Numbered from the stretch's first letter, positions 9,301 through 16,911 are shown. The stretch: DNA of 36,233 nucleotides from Spirochaetaceae bacterium UBA6089 (GCA_002435985.1 DIXD01000049.1:1-36233); one strand, 5' to 3'. The notes: a model not told the origin generated them from the letters alone. A program made the numbers and translations.

Positions 9301-9791
9301 ACGAGGCCGTCTCTCGACTTTCCGGGCTCGGACAGGAGGAAGAGGAGCCCTATCTGGAGCTCGAATATTCCGGGTTCATCCCCGACGACTACATTTCCAT
9401 CCCCATGATAAAAATGGAGATTTACAAGCGCATCGCCTCTGTTCGAAGCCAAGAAGAGATCGATTCGCTCCATGAAGAGTTGGTCGAACGATTTGGTCCT
9501 CTTCCGGAGGAGGCGCTTTCGCTGCTTTCGCTTGCGGAGATGCGTGTCCTCTGTAGAAGACTTTCCATCAGCAGCCTGAGGGAGCGCAATGGCATCGTGG
9601 TGGTGGAGTTCTCAAAGGTGTCCAAGATCTCGGTCGAGAAGATACTGCGATTGATACGGGAGTCGTCGGGCGCAATCCGTCTTTCTTCCGAAAAACCCAA
9701 TGCCATACAAATTCAAACTAAGGCGCTCGGCCTCAAAGAAAAAAGCGCGTATCTGAAAGAGCGGCTCTCGTTTTTGGCCGGCGCAGAGTAA
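6390..9791 (+). CDS. mfd: Transcription-repair coupling factor Mfd
   Basis: This large ATP-driven translocase removes RNA polymerase stalled at DNA damage and recruits UvrA. It has 1133 residues, normal for the family. The N-terminal third is the UvrB-like module. The RNA-polymerase-interacting domain lies near residues 470-530 (LSPGDYVVHVNYGIGRFSGI). The helicase motor follows: Walker A CGDVGFGKTE at 618-627 and the DEEQ box at 720-723 (VIDEEQRFG). Motif VI-like GRVGRSDRQAYAYLL and the C-terminal TRCF domain complete the protein. A TAGGA lies 9 bases before the ATG and a possible -10 TATACT is at 6355-6360. No clear -35 was found. Confidence 0.98.
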   Translation: MKPDTLQALFEKISGNPSLRTIEEQLQGGTRSVHVQNSENPLLAFSLVPLIRHTGKKCIVILPSDQEAEEFGHDLGLTDANILNFPSWPGAPYKAVPPGSRTFSERASALARLADGDFEIAVISARTLAIPVPPPDYIRARALFLKVGEVFEPDIISNRLAWLGYLRVPSVSLPGEYAVRGEVLDIYMPGDELAVRIHFDFDRIERIVRFDPATQSGTEKTMQVCIRPLKEVVWDADALAHLRQHSREFVHMESRMEQVIEALSSGREMEGEEFWFPLAFDKASSLIEYADATTLLVVVARERIDALSETIRKEYASMYRLALRYMIVPPPHRIVFNISELLSSMSAAIFCYALKGIDADAERISLGGEPPHSYFGNIRLFKEELVGFKKEQYHTWIIASSASQAERIASLIQDDSVTIVRGPVSSGFSLPALKLRVLAEHELFGRRKHVPRSLARAKSAAIESFIELSPGDYVVHVNYGIGRFSGIERLIVLGLERDYIRIDYAGEEKVFVPIEQANLVQRYIGNEGEAPRLDSLGSKAWENRKRRVRKSVEELAERLIRTYARRKAARGFAFPPDNEWQIQFEATFPYEETEDQLRCIGEVKRDMESTRPMDRLVCGDVGFGKTEIAMRACFKAVTAGKQVAFLAPTTILAEQHYENFIERIGDFPIRVALLSRLIEKKTQQTTIKGLSDGSIDMVIGTHRILQKDIRFKDLGLLVIDEEQRFGVKDKERLKEMKASIDCLTLTATPIPRTLHMSLLKIRDMSLLQTPPMERQSIQTFVEEFSPELVARAIRNEMERGGQIFYLHNRIETLPEVEERIRQLVPEALVESAHGRMDARDLESIMHRFIHGAFHVLVSTTIIENGIDIPNVNTIIIDRADNYGVSQLYQLKGRVGRSDRQAYAYLLYPDKRALSELAMKRLQIISDFTELGSGFKIAMKDLEVRGAGNLLGREQSGDIYAVGFDLYLKLLDEAVSRLSGLGQEEEEPYLELEYSGFIPDDYISIPMIKMEIYKRIASVRSQEEIDSLHEELVERFGPLPEEALSLLSLAEMRVLCRRLSISSLRERNGIVVVEFSKVSKISVEKILRLIRESSGAIRLSSEKPNAIQIQTKALGLKEKSAYLKERLSFLAGAE

Positions 9792-9811
9792 GGCGAGGTA
9801 GCCCGCGCCTT
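9790..9811. other. Small symmetrical hairpin between convergent genes
   Basis: AAGGCG (9790-9795) and CGCCTT (9806-9811) can form a 6-bp stem with a 10-base loop. It sits exactly where mfd (+) meets the RsmI-like gene (-) tail to tail. Neither strand has a T-run after it, so it is not a standard intrinsic terminator. It may be a barrier shared by both transcripts, or chance. Confidence 0.3.
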
Positions 9812-9831
9812 GTCGGCACCCGAGAGATTTT

Positions 9832-10635
9832 CTATGTGCGGCGGCTTCTTGGTGGCTGTAGGCGTGCATTCTTTTCCTCGAGCATCGCGGGTAATCCAAA
9901 GCAGAACACGGCAGGCTCTTGAGGCGTTGCAGAGTCGTTGCTTCTCCACATTGAAACAGGCATGGAGATGACTGTTGGCTCTTCTGTCCCGAGCCCGGCC
10001 GCACAACAGAGGTGAAGCTTTTCGGGCAAGGATTCCTTGCACGCTTCGAGAACTCTTGCATTTCGGTACGGAGTCTCGATAAAAATCCTCGCCGCACCGT
10101 CGCGCAGTGCCGTAATTCCTTCGGAGGCAAGCTTCCTCCGCAGCGTGTCATCTTGCACCGGAAGATAACCCAAAAAGCTGAATTGTTGCCCGTTGAGCCC
10201 GGATGCCGCAAGTGCCAAGAGGAGAGAACTGTCAGTCCCGAGCGGAACCACCCTTATGTTCTCACGGTGTGCGGCCGTAACAAGGGCTGCACCGGGGTCT
10301 GCAATGCAGGGCATCCCTGCCTCGGAGAGTATCGCGCAGTCAGTCCCTTCCTTCAGTGCGGCAAGAGGGGCTTCGAGGTCGCGGGCCGTCGAATGTTCGT
10401 CGAGCAATACCATGCGAATCCTGTCGAAGCTTTCTTGAGGCAGCAGTCTGGAGAGAAAGCGTATGGCCGATTTTTCCGATTCGACGACATAAAGCGAGAT
10501 ATGCCTCAGTCGTTCGAGAATATGTGGTGCGATCATGTCACGCAGCCGTTGGGGCTCCCAAGCCCGAGGCGAATAAGGGGCCAGGGGTGTCGGGATGAGA
10601 AAAAGCCTTCCATCGCTCCCCAGTTTTTTCGCCAT
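9832..10635 (-). CDS. RsmI-like SAM-dependent methyltransferase (tetrapyrrole methylase family)
   Basis: A 267-residue protein of the COG0313 type, related to RsmI, which 2'-O-methylates C1402 of 16S rRNA. Family signatures are LFLIPTPLAPYSP at the N-terminus, CAILSEAGMPCIADPG near residue 100 (canonical SDAGTPxISDPG), FSFLGYLPVQ and IFIETPYRN. The GN segment that follows the first strand in true RsmI is replaced by APYSPRAWEP. This suggests the divergent RsmI-like branch rather than the rRNA enzyme itself; the target is unknown. GAGGA lies 6 bases before the ATG. It is the last gene of the operon led by the NusG paralogue, 17 bases after the FAD-subunit gene. Confidence 0.85.
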   Translation of the reverse strand: MAKKLGSDGRLFLIPTPLAPYSPRAWEPQRLRDMIAPHILERLRHISLYVVESEKSAIRFLSRLLPQESFDRIRMVLLDEHSTARDLEAPLAALKEGTDCAILSEAGMPCIADPGAALVTAAHRENIRVVPLGTDSSLLLALAASGLNGQQFSFLGYLPVQDDTLRRKLASEGITALRDGAARIFIETPYRNARVLEACKESLPEKLHLCCAAGLGTEEPTVISMPVSMWRSNDSATPQEPAVFCFGLPAMLEEKNARLQPPRSRRT

Positions 10636-10652
10636 AAAAATTCCTCGTTGTT

Positions 10653-11486
10653 TTATTCAGTGGAACGCTGGAGCGCCTCGAGCACCTGCGAAATGAGCGG
10701 CAAAAGAAGCTCCACATTCCAGAAATTGGTTTTACGCAGGCTCTCCGCATACATTCTCATAACAGTCTGCATGATTCTTGCCGGCAAAGGATGGGGGGCT
10801 GCGATGATTCTCTGCTCGGCATCGTAATCCCTATACGCACGAGGGCCTGCGATAACCAGCTTGAAATTCGAAATCGTACGGCGGTCGATAGTAGCCACAG
10901 AGACGAGATACCCACCGTCTCCGTCGGGGAATACAGCCCCCCCGATCCGTTGTATGAAAAGATGATCTATGGATTGCAATGGAATTCTGATTCTTGTCAG
11001 CAGTCTGCCGGATTCGATGGTAGGCATGCCCATTTCATCAGCCGAATACCAGATATTCTTGGTGCTCGTTTTTGAAAAGGCCCTGAATTCGAGCTCGGCA
11101 TCGAAACAGGCCAGAAGAGCCCACAGGCTAAGAAACCTCTTCCCGTACATGAGGTGGCCGCCGATTGTCGCGATGTTCCGAACTGCAGGAGTCCCGATGG
11201 TGTGCAGCAGTTTTCTGGCCTGTCCATGCTCAAAAGGGTATACATGTTCAAGTTCACTTAAGGTGCAAGCTGCTCCGAAGGAGATCATGCGCTCTGTCTT
11301 GTGGATCGATCTGAGCTCCGGAATCTGTCCAATATACATGATCGATGGCTCAAATGAGAGATATCGAGTGGTCTGAATATAGCCGAAGGTAGTTCCGCCA
11401 GCCACTATTTGGACATTCATCTCTCGTTCGAGAAGGAGCATGAGTTCCTGCAAGCTACGGGGGTAGTGAATTTCGCTGATGTTCAT
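10653..11486 (-). CDS. FAD-binding subunit of a xanthine dehydrogenase/CO dehydrogenase-type complex (CoxM/XdhB-like)
   Basis: A 277-residue protein of the molybdopterin-dehydrogenase FAD-binding family. In working complexes it passes electrons from the iron-sulfur subunit to NAD or another acceptor. The N-terminal FAD loop reads IVAGGTTFGYIQ (residues 27-38, canonical AGGTDL). The second contact is VRNIATIGGHLMYG (about 102-115, canonical RNxATIGGN). ESGRLLTRIRIP matches the usual ETLL..I.IP. The asparagine of GGN is His here and the following segment is diverged, so FAD binding is likely but not certain. The ATG overlaps the stop of the [2Fe-2S] gene (ATGA). Confidence 0.88.
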   Translation of the reverse strand: MNISEIHYPRSLQELMLLLEREMNVQIVAGGTTFGYIQTTRYLSFEPSIMYIGQIPELRSIHKTERMISFGAACTLSELEHVYPFEHGQARKLLHTIGTPAVRNIATIGGHLMYGKRFLSLWALLACFDAELEFRAFSKTSTKNIWYSADEMGMPTIESGRLLTRIRIPLQSIDHLFIQRIGGAVFPDGDGGYLVSVATIDRRTISNFKLVIAGPRAYRDYDAEQRIIAAPHPLPARIMQTVMRMYAESLRKTNFWNVELLLPLISQVLEALQRSTE

Positions 11487-11962
11487 GGCATTTTTCTCGC
11501 AATCCCTAGGTGCTGGATTATCTTCAGTACCGCATCTGCAAAATCGTCAGGGTCGATGCTGTCGCAATGCACATTCGACAGGCTGCTGAGGATTTCTCCC
11601 CTTGTCGGTGCCGGTACGCTGCGGATGAGCATCATTCCCATGAGCATGATTCCGTTATGGCATGAAGAACACAGCGCACTTCCTTCCTTCGTCAATTCGG
11701 AATTCAAAAGGCTGTACTCTCGCATTTTCGTGAAGTATTCCGTCGTTTCGACTCTATGGTCGCGCAGCATAAATGCAGGCATAAGACAGCTGTAGACGGG
11801 TTTGCCCTCGAGAAGAATGAGGCAGGTTCCGCACAGCCCTTCAAGGCATGTGCCTGAAAGGCTTTTTATGCCGCATTGCCGAGTAAGCACATCGATAGCC
11901 CGCTCTACGCTTGTGATAACGACCTTTTGCACTCTGCCGTTTAGATCGAATTCTATATTCAT
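11483..11962 (-). CDS. [2Fe-2S] ferredoxin-like subunit of a molybdenum hydroxylase-type complex (CoxS/XdhC-like)
   Basis: A 159-residue small subunit. The plant-type [2Fe-2S] site is complete: C39, C44, C47 and C59 (GTCLEGLCGTC, then YSC). The second, alpha-helical [2Fe-2S] domain normally has CxxC followed by a CxC motif. Here C98 and C101 (LCSSCHNG) are present. The CxC position reads V131-H132-C133 (NVHCDS), so one ligand is missing and the second cluster is probably lost or altered. Such a cluster normally lies next to the molybdenum site, so this loss parallels the decay seen in the large subunit. It overlaps both neighbours by four bases. Confidence 0.9.
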   Translation of the reverse strand: MNIEFDLNGRVQKVVITSVERAIDVLTRQCGIKSLSGTCLEGLCGTCLILLEGKPVYSCLMPAFMLRDHRVETTEYFTKMREYSLLNSELTKEGSALCSSCHNGIMLMGMMLIRSVPAPTRGEILSSLSNVHCDSIDPDDFADAVLKIIQHLGIARKMP

Positions 11963-13986
11963 CGCCGATTTACCCCTGCCAACATCGACGAAGCTGGTCT
12001 AAAGGGGAGTAGCGATCTGTCGGAATCGCGCAACTGTTGAAGGACTTCCAAAAAGCAAGAGAGCACAAGGGCGTAGGCAAGATCCCCAAGAGGCCGGGAG
12101 ATCGAGGCTTTTTCATCATCGATCAACTCCACGTGGATGACGGTCTGGGAGAGTATTGAGGTATATACGTCGTTGAATGACTCATATCCAGGATACGCAC
12201 CAATGAGGCAGGCACGAAGCGCTGCGAGACCTGCAGCGTGAATCGCCGATGTCGCATGGGCATGCGAAAGGATTTTCCCCGCATACACCAAAATTTCCAG
12301 CTGCACATGCTGCATAATTGCTGTTCTAGTGTCGTATTCGACTTCAAGAATCGCAGCGCCAATCGAGGGGCGCAGAAGGCTTTTTGAGATTTTTTCCAGT
12401 GGCTCCTCATGCTTCAGCAGAGAATACATGCGAACGGTAAGCGGCAGCCCTTCTCTAAATCGCATGCGCTGGATGCGGCTGCTTGCCCGGCGTACGAGAT
12501 CGCTCAGTATCGCCATACCCGACGAAGAGATTAAAGGAATTGCTTCTGGATGAGACTGTCGGCTATTCTCAAGTGCAATGTGTCCTGCCGGTATTTGGAG
12601 ATTCTGGGAAATCCGGAACTTGAGAGCTGTCTTCAGGCGCTCCGAGGAGTAGGCTGCGTCAGATTCGAGCACGGCTCTGAGGTTTCTGTCGAGCATCAGT
12701 TGGATTTGAGCCTTATTCGCCGCAGAGGGCAGGAGGACTTGAGAATTCTGGTGTGCTATGGAAAAGGAGATCGCACGGAGCATCGCCTCTTTTTCACCCG
12801 GATTTCGTTTGTATATCTGCTCGTATGCCGCATATTTGCGATAGAAGTCCGTTCGCTGTAGCAGTGGCCGTGCGATTTTTATTCCAGCGCTTTCTTTTTT
12901 AGAAAACGTCGACTGACTTAGTTCCAAGGGGCTGTAATTCATGGCTCGCGCTGCCCGAGCGATGTGAGCTTCGATCATACCGTAGATAGCCGCCGTCGTT
13001 ATACTTTCGAGTGCTCCCATGGGTACTGTATTGACCCTTACCGCGAGTCCAACTATGGAAAGAGAGGTGTCAGGAATGCTGTTTGCCGCAAAACTCACCG
13101 TTTTTTTCAGAAGAAGCTTGGCAAATATAGGATATGCCCCAACAGGGATCGCGAAACGGCAGTCTACATGGAGGAGCCTATGCGTGTCCTTCGACCAGGT
13201 CGATCGTACGTGAAGGGATATCCCATGAATACGAGGGAGGTATTTTCTTTCCCGTTTGATGGAGACAATGAGCTTTACAGGTTTTTTAAAGACCCATGCC
13301 GCAACGGCAGCCCTTGCCGCGAGCAGAGATGGATACCAGGCATATAACTCGGAACTGTCGTGCATCTGGAGCATGGCGATTTCGATGTCCTCCACCGATG
13401 TTCCCAACATCCCGGCAATGCAGGTGCGTGTATGCTCAGGCCAGAGGGTAGGGCATGCCAGTTTCAGCTTGTCGTAATCCCATTCGGCGATCGCCCCGAT
13501 ACCACTGTGAAATGTCAGCTCATGCGGCTCGATGTTCAGATAAGAACTGAATTCCAGAGTCTTTGGGGTCGTGCTGTCGGTTTGTCCATCTGGGGGTTTC
13601 TGTCCACGAGAAAAATCAATCCTTGCGGCGACGTCGGAAGATGAAAAGGTGTGCCAGTCGACAATAGATGTGGATTCTTCACATTCGACCACCGATGTTG
13701 AGGCCAGTTCTTCGACCACCAGTGGATCCGGCCCTATGATGAGGCCTACAGACTCCCCTCTGTACGAAACTGACTTCGATGCAAAAAGAGGAATTGGAAT
13801 ATCTTCTATACAGATTTCATTTTTGAAAGGGAGCTGGTCTGCGGTGACCAGACTATAGCCTGTTGGCAGAGGTGGAGTTTTGATCGCAAGAATCCGTCCT
13901 GTCCCTAGAACCGCGCGGACCATGCATGCATAGAGCATGCCAGGCACGGAGAGCTGCTCAAACGGGAGCAATTCATTTTCTTTCAT
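11959..13986 (-). CDS. Degenerate molybdopterin-binding (large) subunit of the xanthine dehydrogenase family
   Basis: A 675-residue protein, shorter than the usual roughly 750. The N-terminal region follows the family pattern (VPGMLYACMVRA, IPIPLFASKSVSYRGESVGLI). The cofactor-binding motifs are not recognisable. The GGxFGGK position falls in LQMHDSSELYAW (about residues 206-217). The RGFGxPQ position reads GALESITTAA after VNTVPM (about 324-333). The C-terminal catalytic Glu of the GxGE motif is Asp in PLGDL (D635). It is therefore probably unable to bind the molybdenum cofactor normally. The frame opens at a GTG at 14007, but the ATG at 13986 has GGGGG just upstream and gives a 14-base overlap with the NusG-type gene, so it is preferred. 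Function unknown. Confidence 0.82.
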   Translation of the reverse strand: MKENELLPFEQLSVPGMLYACMVRAVLGTGRILAIKTPPLPTGYSLVTADQLPFKNEICIEDIPIPLFASKSVSYRGESVGLIIGPDPLVVEELASTSVVECEESTSIVDWHTFSSSDVAARIDFSRGQKPPDGQTDSTTPKTLEFSSYLNIEPHELTFHSGIGAIAEWDYDKLKLACPTLWPEHTRTCIAGMLGTSVEDIEIAMLQMHDSSELYAWYPSLLAARAAVAAWVFKKPVKLIVSIKRERKYLPRIHGISLHVRSTWSKDTHRLLHVDCRFAIPVGAYPIFAKLLLKKTVSFAANSIPDTSLSIVGLAVRVNTVPMGALESITTAAIYGMIEAHIARAARAMNYSPLELSQSTFSKKESAGIKIARPLLQRTDFYRKYAAYEQIYKRNPGEKEAMLRAISFSIAHQNSQVLLPSAANKAQIQLMLDRNLRAVLESDAAYSSERLKTALKFRISQNLQIPAGHIALENSRQSHPEAIPLISSSGMAILSDLVRRASSRIQRMRFREGLPLTVRMYSLLKHEEPLEKISKSLLRPSIGAAILEVEYDTRTAIMQHVQLEILVYAGKILSHAHATSAIHAAGLAALRACLIGAYPGYESFNDVYTSILSQTVIHVELIDDEKASISRPLGDLAYALVLSCFLEVLQQLRDSDRSLLPFRPASSMLAGVNRR

Positions 13987-14524
13987 AATGCCCCCGTGTG
14001 CCTGCACCGATGGTTTCAGGCTCCATGACCTCGAATGCCAGATCGAGGATCATGACGGATTCTGCAATGGTCAACCTGACTTTTGCGCGGTGTTTCCGGC
14101 GGTTCACCCTGATGATAAAGCCCTCGATACCCTGGAGCGGGCCTTCTATCACCTTGATCTTTTGATCCTCTTCGAATTTTACCAGAGATGTGGGGATGAG
14201 GCTGCCGAACTGAATGAAATGGCGAATAATTTCGCTGTCGTGAGAATTCAAAGGACGTGGAGATTCATTGTTCGGCAAAAATCGGATGAAGAATTGCGAA
14301 TGTCGTATCTCGTGAATGATCTCTGTCGGCAGTTGTTCATCGTGATATTCGAAAAAGATATATCCTGAAAAGAGAGGCACTTCTTCGAGTTTTGTCTTAC
14401 CTTTTCTTCTGATGTACATTTTTTTCATTATATTGTGAAATCGAATACCCTTTACCTTGCCCTGAATTCGTTGAAGCCATTCTTGTTCCTTGCGAGTCGC
14501 AATTTGAATCGCAAAATAGTGCAT
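13973..14524 (-). CDS. NusG-paralogue antiterminator (LoaP/UpxY/RfaH-type)
   Basis: A 183-residue specialised NusG relative. Residues 1 to about 105 form the NGN domain that binds RNA polymerase (MHYFAIQIATRKEQEWL, then EEVPLFSGYIFFEY, canonical PGYVFV). The C-terminal KOW domain is IKVIEGPLQGIEGFIIRVNRRKHRAKVRL. The basic RRKHRAKVRL segment is reminiscent of LoaP proteins rather than housekeeping NusG, which lies next to rplK-secE elsewhere. The gene heads a five-gene operon and overlaps the large-subunit gene. In this family such a protein usually helps polymerase read through terminators in its own or a neighbouring long operon. No Shine-Dalgarno is seen, and a promoter abuts the ATG. Confidence 0.88.
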   Translation of the reverse strand: MHYFAIQIATRKEQEWLQRIQGKVKGIRFHNIMKKMYIRRKGKTKLEEVPLFSGYIFFEYHDEQLPTEIIHEIRHSQFFIRFLPNNESPRPLNSHDSEIIRHFIQFGSLIPTSLVKFEEDQKIKVIEGPLQGIEGFIIRVNRRKHRAKVRLTIAESVMILDLAFEVMEPETIGAGTRGHYERK

Positions 14525-14530
14525 GTTCGA

Positions 14531-14559
14531 AGCATAGCATATTCCCCATCATCAGTCAG
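14531..14559 (-). promoter_or_regulatory. Promoter of the NusG-paralogue operon
   Basis: On the minus strand CTGACT (14559-14554), 17 bases, then TATGCT (14536-14531). The predicted first transcribed base falls on the A of the ATG at 14524, so the message would be leaderless. Both hexamers match consensus at four of six positions. A second overlapping TATGCT at 14541-14536 has no matching -35. Confidence 0.5.
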
Positions 14560-14620
14560 TAGGAATTTTAAAGCGCCAACCGAGAAACTGCATTCGTTGT
14601 GCGCCGGCCCAAGGGATACT

Positions 14621-14650
14621 TTGACAATGCGACGTGTAAACCGATAGTAT
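14621..14650 (+). promoter_or_regulatory. Promoter of ligA
   Basis: A perfect TTGACA (14621-14626), an 18-base spacer, then TAGTAT (14645-14650). The predicted start of transcription is 14657, exactly the A of the ligA ATG. There is no ribosome-binding site between. Confidence 0.68.
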
Positions 14651-14656
14651 TAGGGT

Positions 14657-16606
14657 ATGGCGGATACAGTACGCGAAAAAGATGATGCAGTTGCCTCGCG
14701 CGTCAGAGAATTGGAAGCCCTTATTCGGCATCACCAAGAGCGCTATTACAACGGAGAGCCGGAAATCTCGGATGAGGAGTTCGATGCGCTCTGGGATGAA
14801 CTGGCTTCGATCGATCCTGGGAATGCCCTGTTGGCCTCTATCGGTGCGGATCGCTCAGAGCGCTGGCCTAAATATAGGCATCGAATGACCATGGGAAGCC
14901 TTTCCAAGGCCACTGATCCGGGCTCGTTCCTCGCATGGGCTGCGAAGATGAATTTCGGACTCTATCTCGTCCAATATAAGCTCGATGGGGCCAGCATAGA
15001 GTTGCAGTATGACGAGGGGCGTTTTGTTCGAGGAGTCACGAGGGGGGATGGAGAGATCGGCGACGACATTACTCCGAATGTTATGCGTATGAAGGGAGTT
15101 CCAAAGGAGCTTCCAGAGCCGTTTTCGGGAGCTGTGCGCGGCGAAGTGCTTATGTCGAGGGCCATTCATGCGGAGAAATACGCGGACAAGGCGAATTGTC
15201 GAAATGCAGCCAATGGGCTCATGAAGCGTAAGGACGGCAAAGGGGCCGAGGACCTCGATATCATCTGTTATGATGCGCTGGGTTCTTTGCCTTCAGGTCC
15301 TCCTTTTTCGACAGAGCTGGAAAAGATTGCCTGGCTGCAGCGGATGGGTTTTCTTGTCGTGCCGACGATAGAGTGTAAGAGTCCCCAGGAGGTTGTGGCC
15401 TATCGGGCGAAAATGATGGAGGTGCGGGCAAGCCTTCCGTACGACATCGATGGCCTTGTAGTCAAGGGAAACAGAATCGACCTCGAAGATGCAAGCAAAC
15501 TCAGACCCGAACTTCAGATAGCCTTTAAGTTCAGTCCGGAAGAGGCGGTGACAACCCTTGTTGATGTGGAATGGAGCGAGTCCGGAACCTCCGTGACGCC
15601 GATTGGGCTGGTCGAGCCGGTGCGCCTTGCGGGCACGACCGTGCAGAGGGCAAATCTCGCCAATCCGGGAATGATCCGTTCCATGGACCTGCGCATCGGG
15701 TCCAAGGTGGTGATTACCAAACGAGGGGAAATCATCCCTAAGATAGAGTCGCTCGTGGAGAATCCACCGGATGCCACGCCGATTCCTATTCCGACACACT
15801 GTTCGCTGTGCGGAATACCGCTCGTGGACGAAGATACGCGACTCTACTGTCCGAATGCCGCCTGTCCCGGCAAGGCGTACCATCGGCTGGAGAAGTGGCT
15901 TTCCGTCATCGACATCAAAGATATCGGCTCCGCGCTCCTGCGAAGATTGTTCGATGCCGGCAAAGTCGTTCGTATACCCGACCTCTACTCGCTTACGGTG
16001 GAGGATCTCCTCTCTTTCGAGAGAATGGGCGAGAAGAGCGCGCAGAAGGTAATTCGCAATATCAAGGCACACAGTGAGGTGAGCCTTGCGCAGTTTATCG
16101 CGGGTTTCGACATTGAGGGAATTGGCCTGCTCATGGCGGAGAAGTTGGTCGCCGCAGGCTATGATAGTCTGGATACGCTGCTCCACGCTTCTTGGTCCGA
16201 TTTTGCGCAGATCGATGGTTTCGCGGAGATCACCGCCAAGGCGCTGTATCAAGGTCTTCGTCTGGTGGAGGCTGATATGCGCAAGCTTGTGGACAGGGGT
16301 TTCGTGCATATTCGGCCACCGGTGATTGCCGCACCGGAAGGGAAAAGCGCTGTCGCAGGCAAAAGCTTTTGTTTTACAGGTGAACTTGCCACAATGAAAC
16401 GCGCTGAAGCAGAGAAACTCGTCAGAGACGCCGGGGGTTTTGTGAAATCGAGCGTGACAAAGGACCTCGACTATCTTGTCACCAACGATCCTAATTCTGG
16501 ATCGGAGAAAAACCGCAAGGCACATGAACTCTCTATCAACATCATCGATGAAGCGCAGTTCCTCGCAATGTTGGGTAGAGAGGGGAACAGCGATCGTGCG
16601 GGATGA
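14657..16606 (+). CDS. ligA: NAD-dependent DNA ligase LigA
   Basis: This enzyme seals nicks between Okazaki fragments and in repair using NAD. At 649 residues it is slightly shorter than the E. coli enzyme. The Ia domain (HHQERYYNGEPEISDEEFD) is followed by the adenylation site VQYKLDGAS with catalytic K108 and by RGVTRGDGEIGDDIT. The OB fold contains the VTPIGLVEPV motif. The zinc finger is C382, C385, C398 and C403. Helix-hairpin-helix repeats follow, and a BRCT domain starts near VAGKSFCFTGELATM. The ATG at 14657 lacks a Shine-Dalgarno and is predicted to be the first transcribed codon. Divergent from the NusG-paralogue operon across 132 bases. Confidence 0.98.
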   Translation: MADTVREKDDAVASRVRELEALIRHHQERYYNGEPEISDEEFDALWDELASIDPGNALLASIGADRSERWPKYRHRMTMGSLSKATDPGSFLAWAAKMNFGLYLVQYKLDGASIELQYDEGRFVRGVTRGDGEIGDDITPNVMRMKGVPKELPEPFSGAVRGEVLMSRAIHAEKYADKANCRNAANGLMKRKDGKGAEDLDIICYDALGSLPSGPPFSTELEKIAWLQRMGFLVVPTIECKSPQEVVAYRAKMMEVRASLPYDIDGLVVKGNRIDLEDASKLRPELQIAFKFSPEEAVTTLVDVEWSESGTSVTPIGLVEPVRLAGTTVQRANLANPGMIRSMDLRIGSKVVITKRGEIIPKIESLVENPPDATPIPIPTHCSLCGIPLVDEDTRLYCPNAACPGKAYHRLEKWLSVIDIKDIGSALLRRLFDAGKVVRIPDLYSLTVEDLLSFERMGEKSAQKVIRNIKAHSEVSLAQFIAGFDIEGIGLLMAEKLVAAGYDSLDTLLHASWSDFAQIDGFAEITAKALYQGLRLVEADMRKLVDRGFVHIRPPVIAAPEGKSAVAGKSFCFTGELATMKRAEAEKLVRDAGGFVKSSVTKDLDYLVTNDPNSGSEKNRKAHELSINIIDEAQFLAMLGREGNSDRAG

Positions 16607-16889
16607 CCTCGATGCCAAGCTCAGGTACCTTGGGCCTGCGCTTCGGCAGGAAAAAGAAGGTACCGTCCTCGCCGTGACCGTGCTGCCGCATGCCTCACAG
16701 AACGTCGTGGCAGGGTTTCGCAACGGCAGGCTTCTCGTCAAGGTTTCTACAGCCCCCGAAAAGGGCAAGGCAAACGAGGCCGTGCTGGAACTGGTCGCCG
16801 AATTTCTGGGCATCGCACCTTCGGCGCTTCGCTTGCTTCGGGGCCAGACCTCTAGAAACAAATTCATCTTATTGCAACGCATAGGCTAA
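16596..16889 (+). CDS. DUF167 (YggU-family) protein
   Basis: A 97-residue protein of the conserved DUF167/YggU family, whose function is not established. The family core is clear: VLPHASQNVVAGFRNGRLLVKV, then APEKGKANEAVLELVAEFLG. The longer frame begins inside ligA, but family homology and a GAGAGGGG ribosome-binding site favour the GTG at 16596. It overlaps the end of ligA by 11 bases and is probably translationally coupled to it. The argS -35 element lies inside its last codons. Confidence 0.88.
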   Translation: MRDDLDAKLRYLGPALRQEKEGTVLAVTVLPHASQNVVAGFRNGRLLVKVSTAPEKGKANEAVLELVAEFLGIAPSALRLLRGQTSRNKFILLQRIG

Positions 16890-16901
16890 AACCGATACAA
16901 T
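16872..16901 (+). promoter_or_regulatory. Promoter of argS
   Basis: TTGCAA (16872-16877), an 18-base spacer, then TACAAT (16896-16901). Transcription would start near 16908, four bases before the ATG at 16912. No ribosome-binding site fits in between. Confidence 0.65.
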
Positions 16902-16911
16902 CCTACGCTTG

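Noticed and set aside
13987..14007. GTG start seven codons upstream for the large molybdenum-hydroxylase-like subunit
   Set aside because: The ATG at 13986 has a better-placed GGGGG and the usual short overlap with the upstream gene.
15293..16882. 529-codon open frame on the minus strand opposite ligA and the DUF167 gene
   Set aside because: It lies fully antisense to two convincing genes, shows no recognisable motif and has the composition expected of a shadow frame in GC-rich coding DNA.
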